Part shown: positions 58,701 to 64,000 of the stretch, one piece after another
Layout of the letters: every line of letters begins with the position of its first letter
Numbering within the stretch: the stretch's first letter is position 1
Source: Limnomonas spitsbergensis
Lineage: Eukaryota; Chlorophyta; Chlorophyceae; Chlamydomonadales
Direction: 5' to 3'
DNA: 64,000 nucleotides
NCBI GenBank assembly: GCA_037349105.1
Contig: JAYJMM010000120.1
Span: forward strand, 3,531,001-3,595,000
Notes under the pieces: generated by a model
What the model saw: only the letters and a program-made list of their open reading frames with translations
Database searches by the model: none
Told to the model about the DNA's origin: nothing
Program-made: the position numbers and the translations under genes

Positions 58701-61700
58701 CGGCGCGCAGGCTGCGCATTCCGCTAGTGGACCGCGAATGGGTTTTTTCTGCGGTGAGCACCGGGCGGACGAATGGGTGGCATTGGAACTCGACTCCTGC
58801 TCCTCCTCCTCCTCCTCCTCCTCCTCCTAAGATATGCTATCCTAGGTTTTATTTGAGTGAAGCACCTAGTATGACTCCTTGACGTGTCCGCTGGCTGCAA
58901 GTTTTGCTGGTGGACCCCGAGTGGTTATTTTCTGTGGGGAACGGGCGATTGTACATCACTACTGTACAGCACTGCTGCTGCAGGAGTTACAAATGTACAA
59001 TACTATTCGCGCAGGAGTTACTGTGTACAGCACCCACTCCTGCAGGAAATAGTAATGAATGCCGCAGCGGTGTGTGAATGTCCCCTTCATTGTTTTGTAT
59101 GAACCCTTCATTTTTTTGTATAATTGTATGAACCCTTTGTTTCCACTTTATTGTTACGAGTTAGTATGAACCCTTGATAAGGTCAGCCTGTCTGTGCTGC
59201 TAGTCAGTGAAGTCTTCATCGCCCTGTTGCCTGTCTCCCACCTCATCACGCCTCACTCCTGCAGGTGACCTATTCACCCCCCCCCTCCCTTACGTGTTCC
59301 CGTAGCCTGCAATTCCCAGGCTGTGTCTACTGGTTGATTGTGTCACCATCCCCTTCTGCCTGTCACCCACATTACCGAGTCGGCGAGTCACATACTTTCA
59401 CGCCTGCAGGTGACCAATGGTCAGCTTCCTGATGGGTTCCTGTCAACCTGCAGTCCGCACGGGCAGCGGGTGCTACAGCCAGCCGGCAGTCCGCTCGGGC
59501 AGCAGGCGCAGCAGCCAGGCGGGCGGAGTAGGGCCTCACTGCAGGATGACAACGACATGGGGGCCAAGAGGACGAAGCCAGAGATTGGCATCCCAGGTGG
59601 CCGACTTAACCAGGAGGTGGGTTTGATGGTTGCGTTGGTTGTTACTGCAGCACCCGTCTCTCTTCTTTGCTTTCGATGAGCATGTCCGTTTAGCAGCTTT
59701 CAGAGGTTGCGGACTGTCATCCTTAGGTTGGATTCAAATTTACAAATGTCCGTTTTGATTGTGTGGCTGCAGACCTTGCTCGCGCTGACAAGCGGGTATA
59801 TTAAATGGCTTTCATGAAGGGTATTGACGCGCGCGAGGCCGGATCCCATGGCTGGCATATAGTTCAATCGTGGTTGGGTTTATCATGGTTGGGTTTATCA
59901 TGGCTGATTCCTAGTTTGATGATGGTTGGGTTTATGGCGGTTGGGTTCCTGTTTTATCTTTGGACGGCTAAGTGTTTGCAGCTTAAAGAATAATTCTCAT
60001 ACAGAGGAAACATTGAAGCATCAAACCCACTGCAATAATAGGCCCCAAAATCCTGAACCCTGAACCCTGAATCTGAAATAATCCTTCATGGCAAAAAAAT
60101 TGAGAAGGATGAAGTCATCCACATGAGTGAGGCGAACCATTTCCGATTGACCGCAGGCTGTGATGCCGCACCGTTAGCAAGAGGCCGCACACCCTAATCG
60201 ATGAATCTTATTGGGCAGTACATGACTTGGGTCGATGGCCTTGACCCTGCTTTCCTGCAGGCTGAAATGCCGCACCATCAGAACAAGGCTGCAAATGAGT
60301 TCTCCTTTGTGCCCGAGTTTGACGGCAGCAGGGGCGGATTCTTGGGCTCGACCCCTGACCTTGACCCAGTGGAGGCCTATAAAGCGCCTGGCGATGTAGC
60401 GCCAGCTGGTTCTCGTCATGGCTTTGGTAGCTTGGGGCAGAGGGACAGCGGCGGCCAGCAGCAGCAGCAGCATCGGCAGGAGGAGCAGCAGCAGCAGCAA
60501 CAACAGCAAAATCTTCATGTGGGTCGGGGACGGTCCCCGCTCCCCGACAGTGGGCGGCAGCATCACCCCGCTGAGTGGCAGCGCCACCGCTCCCGCTCGC
60601 CGCAGCTGCCGCCGCCGCCGCCGGCCCAGCAGCAGCAACAGCAGCCATCGCCATCGCCCCGTTATGCAGTCAGATCTTCTGCTGGAGAGGCAGCCTTCAC
60701 AGGGGCAAGGGCGCAATTGAGCCCTGAACCAGAAGGTAGAGCAGGGGCGGCAGCAGCTGCCGTACCTGCTAACCAAGGCAGCCATGTTGGCTGGCTTGAG
60801 GATGCGGCACCGGCAGGGACCTCGTCGGCTCGGCCAGCAGGGCGGGGCGATGACGGGCAACCAGAGAGAGGGCAAGAGGCGGGATCGGGAGGGGCGGGCG
60901 GCCCCGCTGGGGGCGCACACCGGCGGCACCACGCGGGGTTTGTTCTGGAGCCTGATGAGGCGGGTGGTGGCGAGCGGGTTGCGGTCAAGCTCCGAGACTG
61001 CGTTGAGCTTGTGAGTCCAGGGGGGGGTAACTGAGAATAGGTAAACAAATCTCTCCCCTTACCCTAATCTCTCCCCATTCCCTCATCTCCCCCGAGACCC
61101 TTATCTCTCCCCAGACCCTAATCTCTCCCCGACCCTAATCTCGCTCACTCGTTGTACGTGCCCCAGGTTCCCCTGCCAGGCGAGCTGTACCCCCGAGTAG
61201 TGAGAATTGAGGCGCTATGGGCAGAGCTGCCCAGTGACGGCCGCCCCCGCATGTATGCGCGGTGCACCCGGTTCTATCGACCTCAGGTAAGTGGCTGGGG
61301 GCTATTGACCTTAGACAGGTGACTGGGGGGCAATACCCACTCAGCATGCAAGTGGCAGGGGTGGGCATCATATGCCTTTTGCGGGGGGCAGCCTTACCTT
61401 CCTTGCTGCTGGCTGGCAGCAAGATTATAGAATTCAGAAGGCTGTTTGCACGTGGGGCTCAATGGCAAGTTCCTTTTATAACGTATTGCGTGCTAAGTAT
61501 TCATTAGGGTCAACATGTACCTATATCTTGCTATGAACGTTCACAAGGCTTGGGAAGTCATCATGGCATGGCGTTGGCAACAATCTTTGGCAAGGCCCTA
61601 GAGGCCGTGTAGGAAACCCTTGAACCGGAATTTGAGCTTTCGAGGTACAATTATCTGCCTACCTTATGAGTGAACTTGAACTTGCAAGTGGTGATGTTGC

Positions 61701-62572
61701 GCCTATCTTGACCTGGACCTCGCAGGAGACGATATTTGGCATGGCCACGGACGCCGTGACAGGACTCCCTCAGATCTTCAGCTCTTGTCACGTGGAGGAA
61801 GCTGTCCCGTTGCAGGTACAATTGTGCTGCAGTGTCCCCTAAAACATATTAATGCACTGGCACAACTGTGATGCTTATTGGTTGATGTTGTCCTCCAAGT
61901 TGCGATTTGGCTGACAGGTATTGACATACCATCTTCCACATGGCACGGAATTGCCCAAAGACTTAAAAGACAGTCGATTGACATTGGGCATGTGGACTTT
62001 GCCTGCCTCCCTTGCTCGGTATCTTTCTTTGTAAGTGCCTAACATCCAATGCAATCTATCACAATTCACACTTATCACCAGATAAGATTGAGACTTAATC
62101 CCTTGACGATAAACCCTTATTAAGAGCAATGCCATATCCCTAGACCCTGGTAAAGCCCACGTCTTCAATGTAAGGAGAGGACACACTTGCACCAGCGTCA
62201 ACTGAGAATGGCTTAGATTCTGTCCCTGGTATGATTCCTGCGCCCTTGCGCACACATAGGGTCAGATGATTCATTATATGAGCTTTCACTTTTTAACTAT
62301 GTCCCCTGTTGGCTCGGCTTCCCATCACGCAGGCCGTTCTCCGCAAGGTAAGGGTACTTCCGCCTCGGGGTCGCAGCAGCAGCAGCAGTGCCGTGGCAGC
62401 AGGTGCAACACCCGGGGCACCGGCGGGCCAAACTGCACGGCAGGGGCGAGTTGCTTCATGCGACTTGGGAGCGTTGCGACCTGGACCGGAGTTCAGCCTG
62501 GATGCAGATTTTGCGTGTTCCTTCCATTACGACCACGTCGGCATGATGCTCGCTTCAGCCAAAATGGGCTAA
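39053..62572 (+). CDS. Tandem-BRCT and BAH domain chromatin protein (MDC1-like mediator)
   Basis: I assembled 18 plus-strand exons: (39053)-42346, 42921-42993, 43990-44120, 44528-44668, 45514-49331, 50926-51289, 52543-52881, 53485-54049, 55003-55097, 55817-56130, 56464-56621, 57313-57422, 58454-58753, 59410-59616, 60261-61010, 61167-61286, 61726-61815, 62333-62572. Phases agree at every junction. Counting from 39053 this gives about 3,702 residues. Order: about 2,900 residues of mostly disordered, repeat-rich sequence; a Cys cluster; BRCT1 and BRCT2; a Gln/Ser-rich linker; a C-terminal BAH domain. Tandem BRCT domains bind phosphoserine peptides and BAH domains bind nucleosomes or histone tails, so a nuclear role in chromatin and the DNA-damage response is inferred. 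The true start is not found: the frame stays open back to 38867 without an ATG, so 39053 is only a lower bound. Confidence 0.8.
39880..40575 (+). repeat. 22-residue coding repeat
   Basis: Ten or so tandem copies of a 66-bp unit encoding variants of EAARSASRSPVEAAEAAGLP(D/A)A. The first five are close copies; later ones drift and lose a few codons. The Ser-Pro in several copies is a potential proline-directed phosphorylation site. Confidence 0.95.
41690..41995 (+). repeat. 15-residue coding repeat
   Basis: 45-bp units encoding GSDAPQPLPAESAIP and variants, about six copies, with older relatives back to about 41560. The frame is preserved throughout. Confidence 0.9.
42055..42260 (+). repeat. 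8-residue Cys-containing coding repeat
   Basis: About nine 24-bp units encoding GACQEAPS or variants (EACQTALP, KACQAVSP). A regularly spaced Cys every eight residues is unusual for a disordered tail. Confidence 0.9.
42585..42800 (+). repeat. Intronic ~40-bp repeat
   Basis: Repeats of acatgtacatacacaagct and agacgca-tgcac blocks in the intron between the first two modelled exons of the BRCT-BAH gene. Confidence 0.7.
42921..44668 (+). CDS. BRCT-BAH protein exons 2-4: small conserved-looking segment
   Basis: Three short exons (42921-42993, 43990-44120, 44528-44668) encode GGTLPDSYCGALPELRQEA, MTQGDPELSAASVILTEDL, then KITMATAFGAKVTAKQRE and AMDQWELVLLRSLMYIGMPV. Unlike the flanking exons this stretch is not low-complexity and looks helical. 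I do not recognise a domain. Phases are 0/1, 1/0 and 0/0 and fit. Confidence 0.7.
43335..43989 (+). repeat. 85-bp acceptor-junction array before exon 3
   Basis: Each unit carries cattcctaggtatgaccc(ag) plus gatccggagctcagtgcagc, that is the acceptor and the codons MTQGDPELSAAS. First exon bases are 43990 (used), 43905, 43820, 43735, 43650, 43545, 43460 and 43436, with more decayed copies near 43351 and 43339. Most spacings are exactly 85. Confidence 0.95.
44353..44519 (+). repeat. Polypyrimidine tract
   Basis: About 165 bases almost entirely C and T, directly before the acceptor of exon 4 of the BRCT-BAH gene. It is far longer than an ordinary 3' splice-site tract. Confidence 0.9.
44669..45415 (+). 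repeat. Donor-junction array after exon 4
   Basis: Units repeat the end of exon 4 (LPDDILSPAECK) with a donor. Exon ends would be 44668 (used), 44750, 44909, 44981, 45065, 45154, 45239, 45327 and 45408, about 72-90 bp apart; one further copy near 44824 has AT in place of GT. Units at about 45154 and 45327 share extra sequence (gtgccaggtgggggaatgaa), a sign of block duplication. Confidence 0.9.
45514..49331 (+). CDS. BRCT-BAH protein large central exon
   Basis: A 3,818-nt exon starting MYLRVALKAPAAPAAPAD and ending LRKRQRPAR, where a GTGAGC donor precedes the in-frame TGA. It is Ala/Pro/Ser/Gly-rich with no known domain. Features seen: a poly-Gln stretch followed by LVLDDEEGDN, an Ala-rich predicted helix after KRSSSERLTLSLQAEQS, an SSDSEG acidic Ser site, and a basic cluster at the end that could be a nuclear localisation signal. 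The many long antisense frames are shadows of its GC-rich composition. Confidence 0.8.
49560..49830 (+). repeat. ~115-bp intronic repeat
   Basis: Three diverged copies sharing (a/g)agatgcctgcagta, gctg(c)ctcagga and cagcaaatgcctgcc-like blocks. Confidence 0.6.
49935..50075 (-). repeat. Dispersed repeat family R2, reversed copy
   Basis: Reverse complement of the 6085-6250 stretch at family-level similarity: ggccgagcgtt, tagctggaat, accatgg and cacataggagg in matching order. It sits inside an intron of the BRCT-BAH gene. Confidence 0.75.
50340..50925 (+). repeat. Acceptor-junction array before the acidic exon
   Basis: Copies of (c)cagcaggt(t/c)tgagggctgcgt and ggacc, the acceptor with the codons FEGCVDP. 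First exon bases are 50926 (used), 50812, 50701, 50495 and 50359. Confidence 0.85.
50926..51289 (+). CDS. BRCT-BAH protein acidic Ser-rich exon
   Basis: 121 codons, phase 2 in and 0 out. After FEGCVDPSLALEQALQ the exon is dominated by Ser, Gly, Asp and Glu: TSPDSEDGDCLG, DDADSEQDDEGGEESGSG. Several Ser followed by acidic residues fit casein kinase 2 sites. In animal MDC1, CK2-phosphorylated acidic Ser/Thr motifs recruit NBS1; a comparable role here is only a hypothesis. Confidence 0.75.
51290..51665 (+). repeat. Donor-junction array after the acidic exon
   Basis: Copies of the exon end (tcgacccgtttcctccccgtcag and variants) with a GTGTG or GTGGG donor. Ends at 51289 (used), 51461, 51552 and 51649; a remnant lacking the donor lies near 52285-52310. 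Telomere-like gggttt/aaaccct motifs lie between units. Confidence 0.85.
52543..52881 (+). CDS. BRCT-BAH protein exon 7: basic and poly-Ala segment
   Basis: 113 codons beginning RKRSRSLMSLIAEDDVLGRQ, then Gln-rich, then an uninterrupted run of about 20 Ala encoded mostly by GCT (52740-52800). The starting RKRSR cluster and a later KRLK cluster could act as nuclear localisation signals. Phase 0 at both ends; the donor is GTGAGT. Confidence 0.7.
52990..53484 (+). repeat. Acceptor-junction array before the Cys-cluster exon
   Basis: Three diverged copies of the junction: gcag, a Gln-coding stretch, then gatctccgcctgggttgctc or a variant, near 53045-53115, 53190-53290 and 53360-53400, ahead of the used copy at 53485. 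Confidence 0.8.
53485..54049 (+). CDS. BRCT-BAH protein exon 8: Cys cluster
   Basis: Starts LQKQQKHSASDLRLGCSKCR and continues WSVGGCTACRRCRKDKAC. The spacing is C-x2-C-x6-C-x2-C-x2-C-x5-C, rich in Arg and Lys, so a small zinc-binding, DNA-contacting knuckle similar to short CXXC-type motifs of chromatin proteins is plausible; I do not assign a family. The rest is Ser/Thr/Ala/Pro-rich. The donor at 54049 (phase 1) joins directly to the first BRCT exon. Confidence 0.7.
54050..55002 (+). repeat. Intron with R5 copy and 44-bp acceptor-junction array
   Basis: Holds an R5 copy at 54293-54355, a decayed copy of the BRCT1 acceptor near 54225-54260, and four 44-bp units at about 54660-54850 (cagtacacttgcccattatg and cctggttgtcgtaaatcagg). 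Those units resemble the real acceptor sequence cacttgcttgttgtacccgg. Confidence 0.65.
55003..56621 (+). CDS. BRCT-BAH protein exons 9-11: first BRCT domain
   Basis: Exon 9 (55003-55097) reads SRGIFGGLSFALTGFSKNSS, with the T-G of strand 1. Exon 10 (55817-56130) reads SLAEIIRQHGGLIQEEP, then about 80 low-complexity residues, then VVVAETGEKRTIR. Exon 11 (56464-56621) reads MLCALARGVSVLSDRWVRDC and a stretch to GIFTG. The G-G and the Trp of helix 3 are in place. The block RTIRMLCALARG aligns with RTVKFLCALGRG of human MDC1 as I recall it; the phosphate-contacting Lys would be Arg here. The low-complexity insertion falls between helix 1 and the next strand. Confidence 0.85.
55098..55325 (+). repeat. 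Donor-junction array after exon 9
   Basis: Three units of about 105-110 bp, each with a gtgggt(c/g)tgcca donor and a tggcttctacaataatgcatcc or cggcttctataacaaagcat block before it. Confidence 0.8.
56605..56935 (+). repeat. Donor-junction array after exon 11
   Basis: The end of exon 11 and its donor (ttttcacaggtaggacgctg) recur near 56751 and 56841, separated by ggttggtcattaggtgagcc blocks. Confidence 0.85.
57313..58753 (+). CDS. BRCT-BAH protein exons 12-13: second BRCT domain
   Basis: Exon 12 (57313-57422) reads LRAYIHGSSKFSLELGRVLV with QAGALIVPAVEE. Exon 13 (58454-58753) reads AADLVLIEAPHCATLDAS, about 35 Gly/Ala/Ser-rich residues, then RLRIPLVDREWVFSA. The order (first strand, helix 1, G/A-G-A turn, D-x-V-L-I-E strand, then the Trp of helix 3) is that of the C-terminal BRCT in tandem pairs. 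As in BRCT1, low-complexity sequence is inserted in a loop. Together the pair should form one phosphopeptide-binding unit. Confidence 0.8.
57423..58105 (+). repeat. Donor-junction array after exon 12
   Basis: Copies of the exon 12 end and donor (gaggaggaagtgtgcatggtg; gaggaggcatgcatggtg; gaggaaaaggtgcacatggtg) near 57422 (used), 57740 and 58033. An R4-type tail (gcgcgctaaaataaacacag) sits at about 57690-57710, and a stray copy of the exon 13 end (gaccgcgaatgggtg) lies near 57911. Confidence 0.75.
58130..58290 (+). repeat. GGTGGGT minisatellite
   Basis: Irregular repeats of ggtgggtgg, atgggtggg and ggtaggcatg in the intron before exon 13. The G-run density would allow G-quadruplex formation. 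Confidence 0.8.
59255..59409 (+). repeat. Acceptor-junction duplication before exon 14
   Basis: A cctgcaggtgacc acceptor plus first codons occurs near 59262 and again at 59404, with tcacgcct and similar sequence before each. Confidence 0.7.
59410..61010 (+). CDS. BRCT-BAH protein exons 14-15: linker
   Basis: Exon 14 (59410-59616) reads VTNGQLPDGFLSTCSPHGQR and ends GRLNQE. Exon 15 (60261-61010) begins AEMPHHQNKAANEFSFVPEF, has Gln, Pro and Gly-rich runs, and ends FVLEPDEAGGGERVAVKLRD with CVEL, which is already the first strand of the BAH domain. A copy of the exon 15 acceptor (ccgcaggctgtgatgccgca) lies about 110 bases upstream, near 60154. Confidence 0.75.
61167..62572 (+). CDS. BRCT-BAH protein exons 16-18: BAH domain and stop
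   Basis: Exon 16 (61167-61286): ELYPRVVRIEALWAELPSDG and ARCTRFYRPQ. Exon 17 (61726-61815): ETIFGMATDAVTGLPQIFSS and CHVEEAVPLQ. Exon 18 (62333-62572): AVLRKVRVL, a Ser/Ala/Gly insertion, then FACSFHYDHVGMML and a stop. These are the BAH hallmarks in order: V-R-I-E-A-L-W, the F-Y-R-P-x-E-T strand, S-C-H-V-E-E, K-V-x-V and a closing F-x-Y-D. BAH domains read nucleosomes or methylated histone tails. A TGTAA at 62778-62782 is a candidate polyadenylation signal of the green-algal type. Confidence 0.85.
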
Positions 62573-62869
62573 TGCGTAAAGGAAGATAGCAGTCTTAGTA
62601 CCAGCTGCTTTGGCTTCATGGGATCTACCAGGTCGTCATGCACCTGATCATGCACCGGGGTGGGCGTACTAGGATTGGCGTGCGTTTTTCTAGTTCATTT
62701 ACTTAACTGTTTACCGGGATGGGATTTGCAAAGCTTGGGTTGGAATGAGAGACATTTGTTAGCCCCTGGCCGTGACTTGTAAGTTGTGTTCCCAATTCGT
62801 TCCGGAATTATGCCCTGGCAGTGGCTTTTCTACAAAGTTTGATGCCGTTGCTCAGCATTTCATCTTTTG

Positions 62870-63060
62870 CTCAATGGGCTTCATTCCCTTGCAAACGCCA
62901 TTGGTCCGTGGCTGTGTGTTCGACTGTACACTGCTGGCCCACTCAGGGGGCGGGCTCACCGAGTGTCGGTCAATCACCGCCCTCCTTAATTCATCGCTCA
63001 AACCTGTTTTGCGGGCGCCTGTCCCATGCAAGACATGTGATGCGCCGCAGGGATGGGGGG
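62870..63060 (+). repeat. Dispersed repeat family R1, degenerate copy
   Basis: Blocks gggcttcattccctt, ggtccgtggctgtgtgttcg and gcctgtcccatgcaagacat recall R1 in the right order, with many changes. Confidence 0.45.
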
Positions 63061-63357
63061 GAATGGCATTGGCTTGTATAAGGAACGGGCTGGCTGTATT
63101 TTTTATGTCTTATCCATTTTGGCTGGCTGGTACATTTTTTCACACTAGTTTGTTTGCGGTGAAGCGAGTACAACTGAACGTCCATTGTACTGCAATAAAT
63201 TGGAATTCAGCTCCTAATCACACTTTGTTTTAAACACACTGTGTCTTAGTTATGTGTACCGCATTCGTACCGGACCACGGTTGTTTGGGTGATTACTTAG
63301 ATAGCCTGTTTCCTGCTACCATCCCAGAAGCGGGGGGATGCTTTTTTGTTGTGTGCC
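63061..63357. other. No gene recognised
   Basis: AT-richer unique sequence; no supported reading frame or RNA gene. Confidence 0.4.
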
Positions 63358-63359
63358 TC

Positions 63360-63760
63360 AGGAGTCAGGACAGTGGCACCAGTTGCGGAACTACTGGGGT
63401 GGCGAGAAATTGAGTCGGCTCGTTGGGAGGAGCCGCACACTCAGGGATGGAGGCGGTGGGTCCTTAGGGCAGAGCAGCAGGGCTGGCTATGGCTGCAGGA
63501 GTCGTCTGCACATTGATGACAAGCGGTTTGGCAGCACCGGCCGAAGGGGCGCTGCTAGAGCCAGCGGTGCCTTCCTCAGCTGCATCATCACTGCTAATGA
63601 GCTTGTGTTGGCCGCCGTTGCTGAGGCGGGTGATGCTGAAGGAGTCGCGGCAACTGTGAGGGGCCAGGCAGTGGGAAATGGGTTTATCAGGGGGAAGCGG
63701 GTTGATCTGGTTCTAAATATAGAAGAGGCCACGTGGGGCTTGGAAGGCTTTGTGATGTGA
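63360..63760 (+). CDS. Unassigned open frame, possible exon
   Basis: After a gtgcctcag that could be an acceptor, the frame reads ESGQWHQLRNYWGGEKLSRL, becomes Gly/Arg/Ala-rich, and ends at a TGA inside an R1 repeat copy. The part before the repeat has coding-like GC and no stop for about 125 codons. I recognise no domain. It may be an exon of a further gene continuing beyond the window, or chance. Confidence 0.3.
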
Positions 63761-63975
63761 AGTTTGTGAAGTTTTACAGTCCAACGGGGCATCACATTTG
63801 ATGCATGGGACTTGTGCCCGTAAACCGGCACAGGCACTAAATACGCTAGGACAGCGAGCGAAAACCAGTGACCCCCCTGGGCAAGCAACCAGCACACAAC
63901 CACTGTGCAGTAGCGTGGGAATGAACCCCATAGTGCAGAAGATTAGCCCTAGCCATAGAACATGACGTGGGTGCA
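63745..63975 (-). repeat. Dispersed repeat family R1, reversed copy
   Basis: Close reverse-complement match to 6690-6905: ggttcattcccacgctactg, gctcgctgtcctagcg, cccatgcatcaaatgtgatg and gactgtaaaacttcacaaac are all present. One end reaches the open frame at 63360-63760 and contributes its stop. Confidence 0.8.
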
Positions 63976-64000
63976 AAAGAGTTCGGTTGGACGCCTCTTA

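Noticed and set aside
62772..63233. Open frame of 153 codons after the BRCT-BAH gene
   Set aside because: It overlaps a degenerate R1 repeat copy and has no coding signature; other R1 copies do not keep the frame.

Overview
The window is nuclear DNA of a eukaryote, most likely a green alga of the Chlamydomonadales. The evidence is many short exons in long introns with GT-AG (once GC-AG) splice sites, Ala/Gln/Ser-rich coding stretches, relics of a non-LTR retrotransposon, and scattered TTTAGGG-like and TTCAGGG-like motifs inside introns. The order is inferred; no species can be named from sequence alone.

Layout. 1-13.5 kb is gene-poor: two decayed reverse-transcriptase copies (3.1-5.7 kb), a strong inverted repeat next to them, and scattered copies of at least four dispersed repeat families. 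13.5-37.7 kb is one minus-strand gene. I could assemble it into 22 exons whose reading phases agree at every junction (about 1,539 residues). It encodes a membrane-anchored SMP plus three-C2 protein of the extended synaptotagmin / tricalbin / plant NTMC2 type. 37.9-38.9 kb separates it from a divergent plus-strand gene that runs to 62.57 kb. That gene has 18 phase-compatible exons and at least 3,700 residues: a very long low-complexity N-terminal part with amino-acid repeats, an acidic Ser-rich exon, a small Cys cluster, a tandem BRCT pair and a C-terminal BAH domain. This is a chromatin / DNA-damage-mediator architecture resembling animal MDC1 in its BRCT pair. 62.6-64 kb holds dispersed repeats and one unassigned ORF.

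The most striking feature cuts across both genes. Most introns contain a tandem array whose repeat unit is a copy of the adjacent splice junction. Acceptor-side arrays lie upstream of an exon, and each unit carries a 3' splice site plus the start of that exon. Donor-side arrays lie downstream, and each unit carries the end of the exon plus a 5' splice site. I count at least twenty such arrays, with units of about 44 to 200 bp and 2 to 9 copies. The copy nearest the exon body is the one that keeps the reading phase. Introns also carry ordinary satellites: a 32-bp array, a 50-bp array, a 27-bp array and a 920-bp compound pentanucleotide array.

The two genes are not functionally linked in any way I can see. 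One should act in lipid transfer or tethering at ER contact sites, the other on chromatin in the nucleus. They share only a divergent intergenic region and the same style of intron growth.
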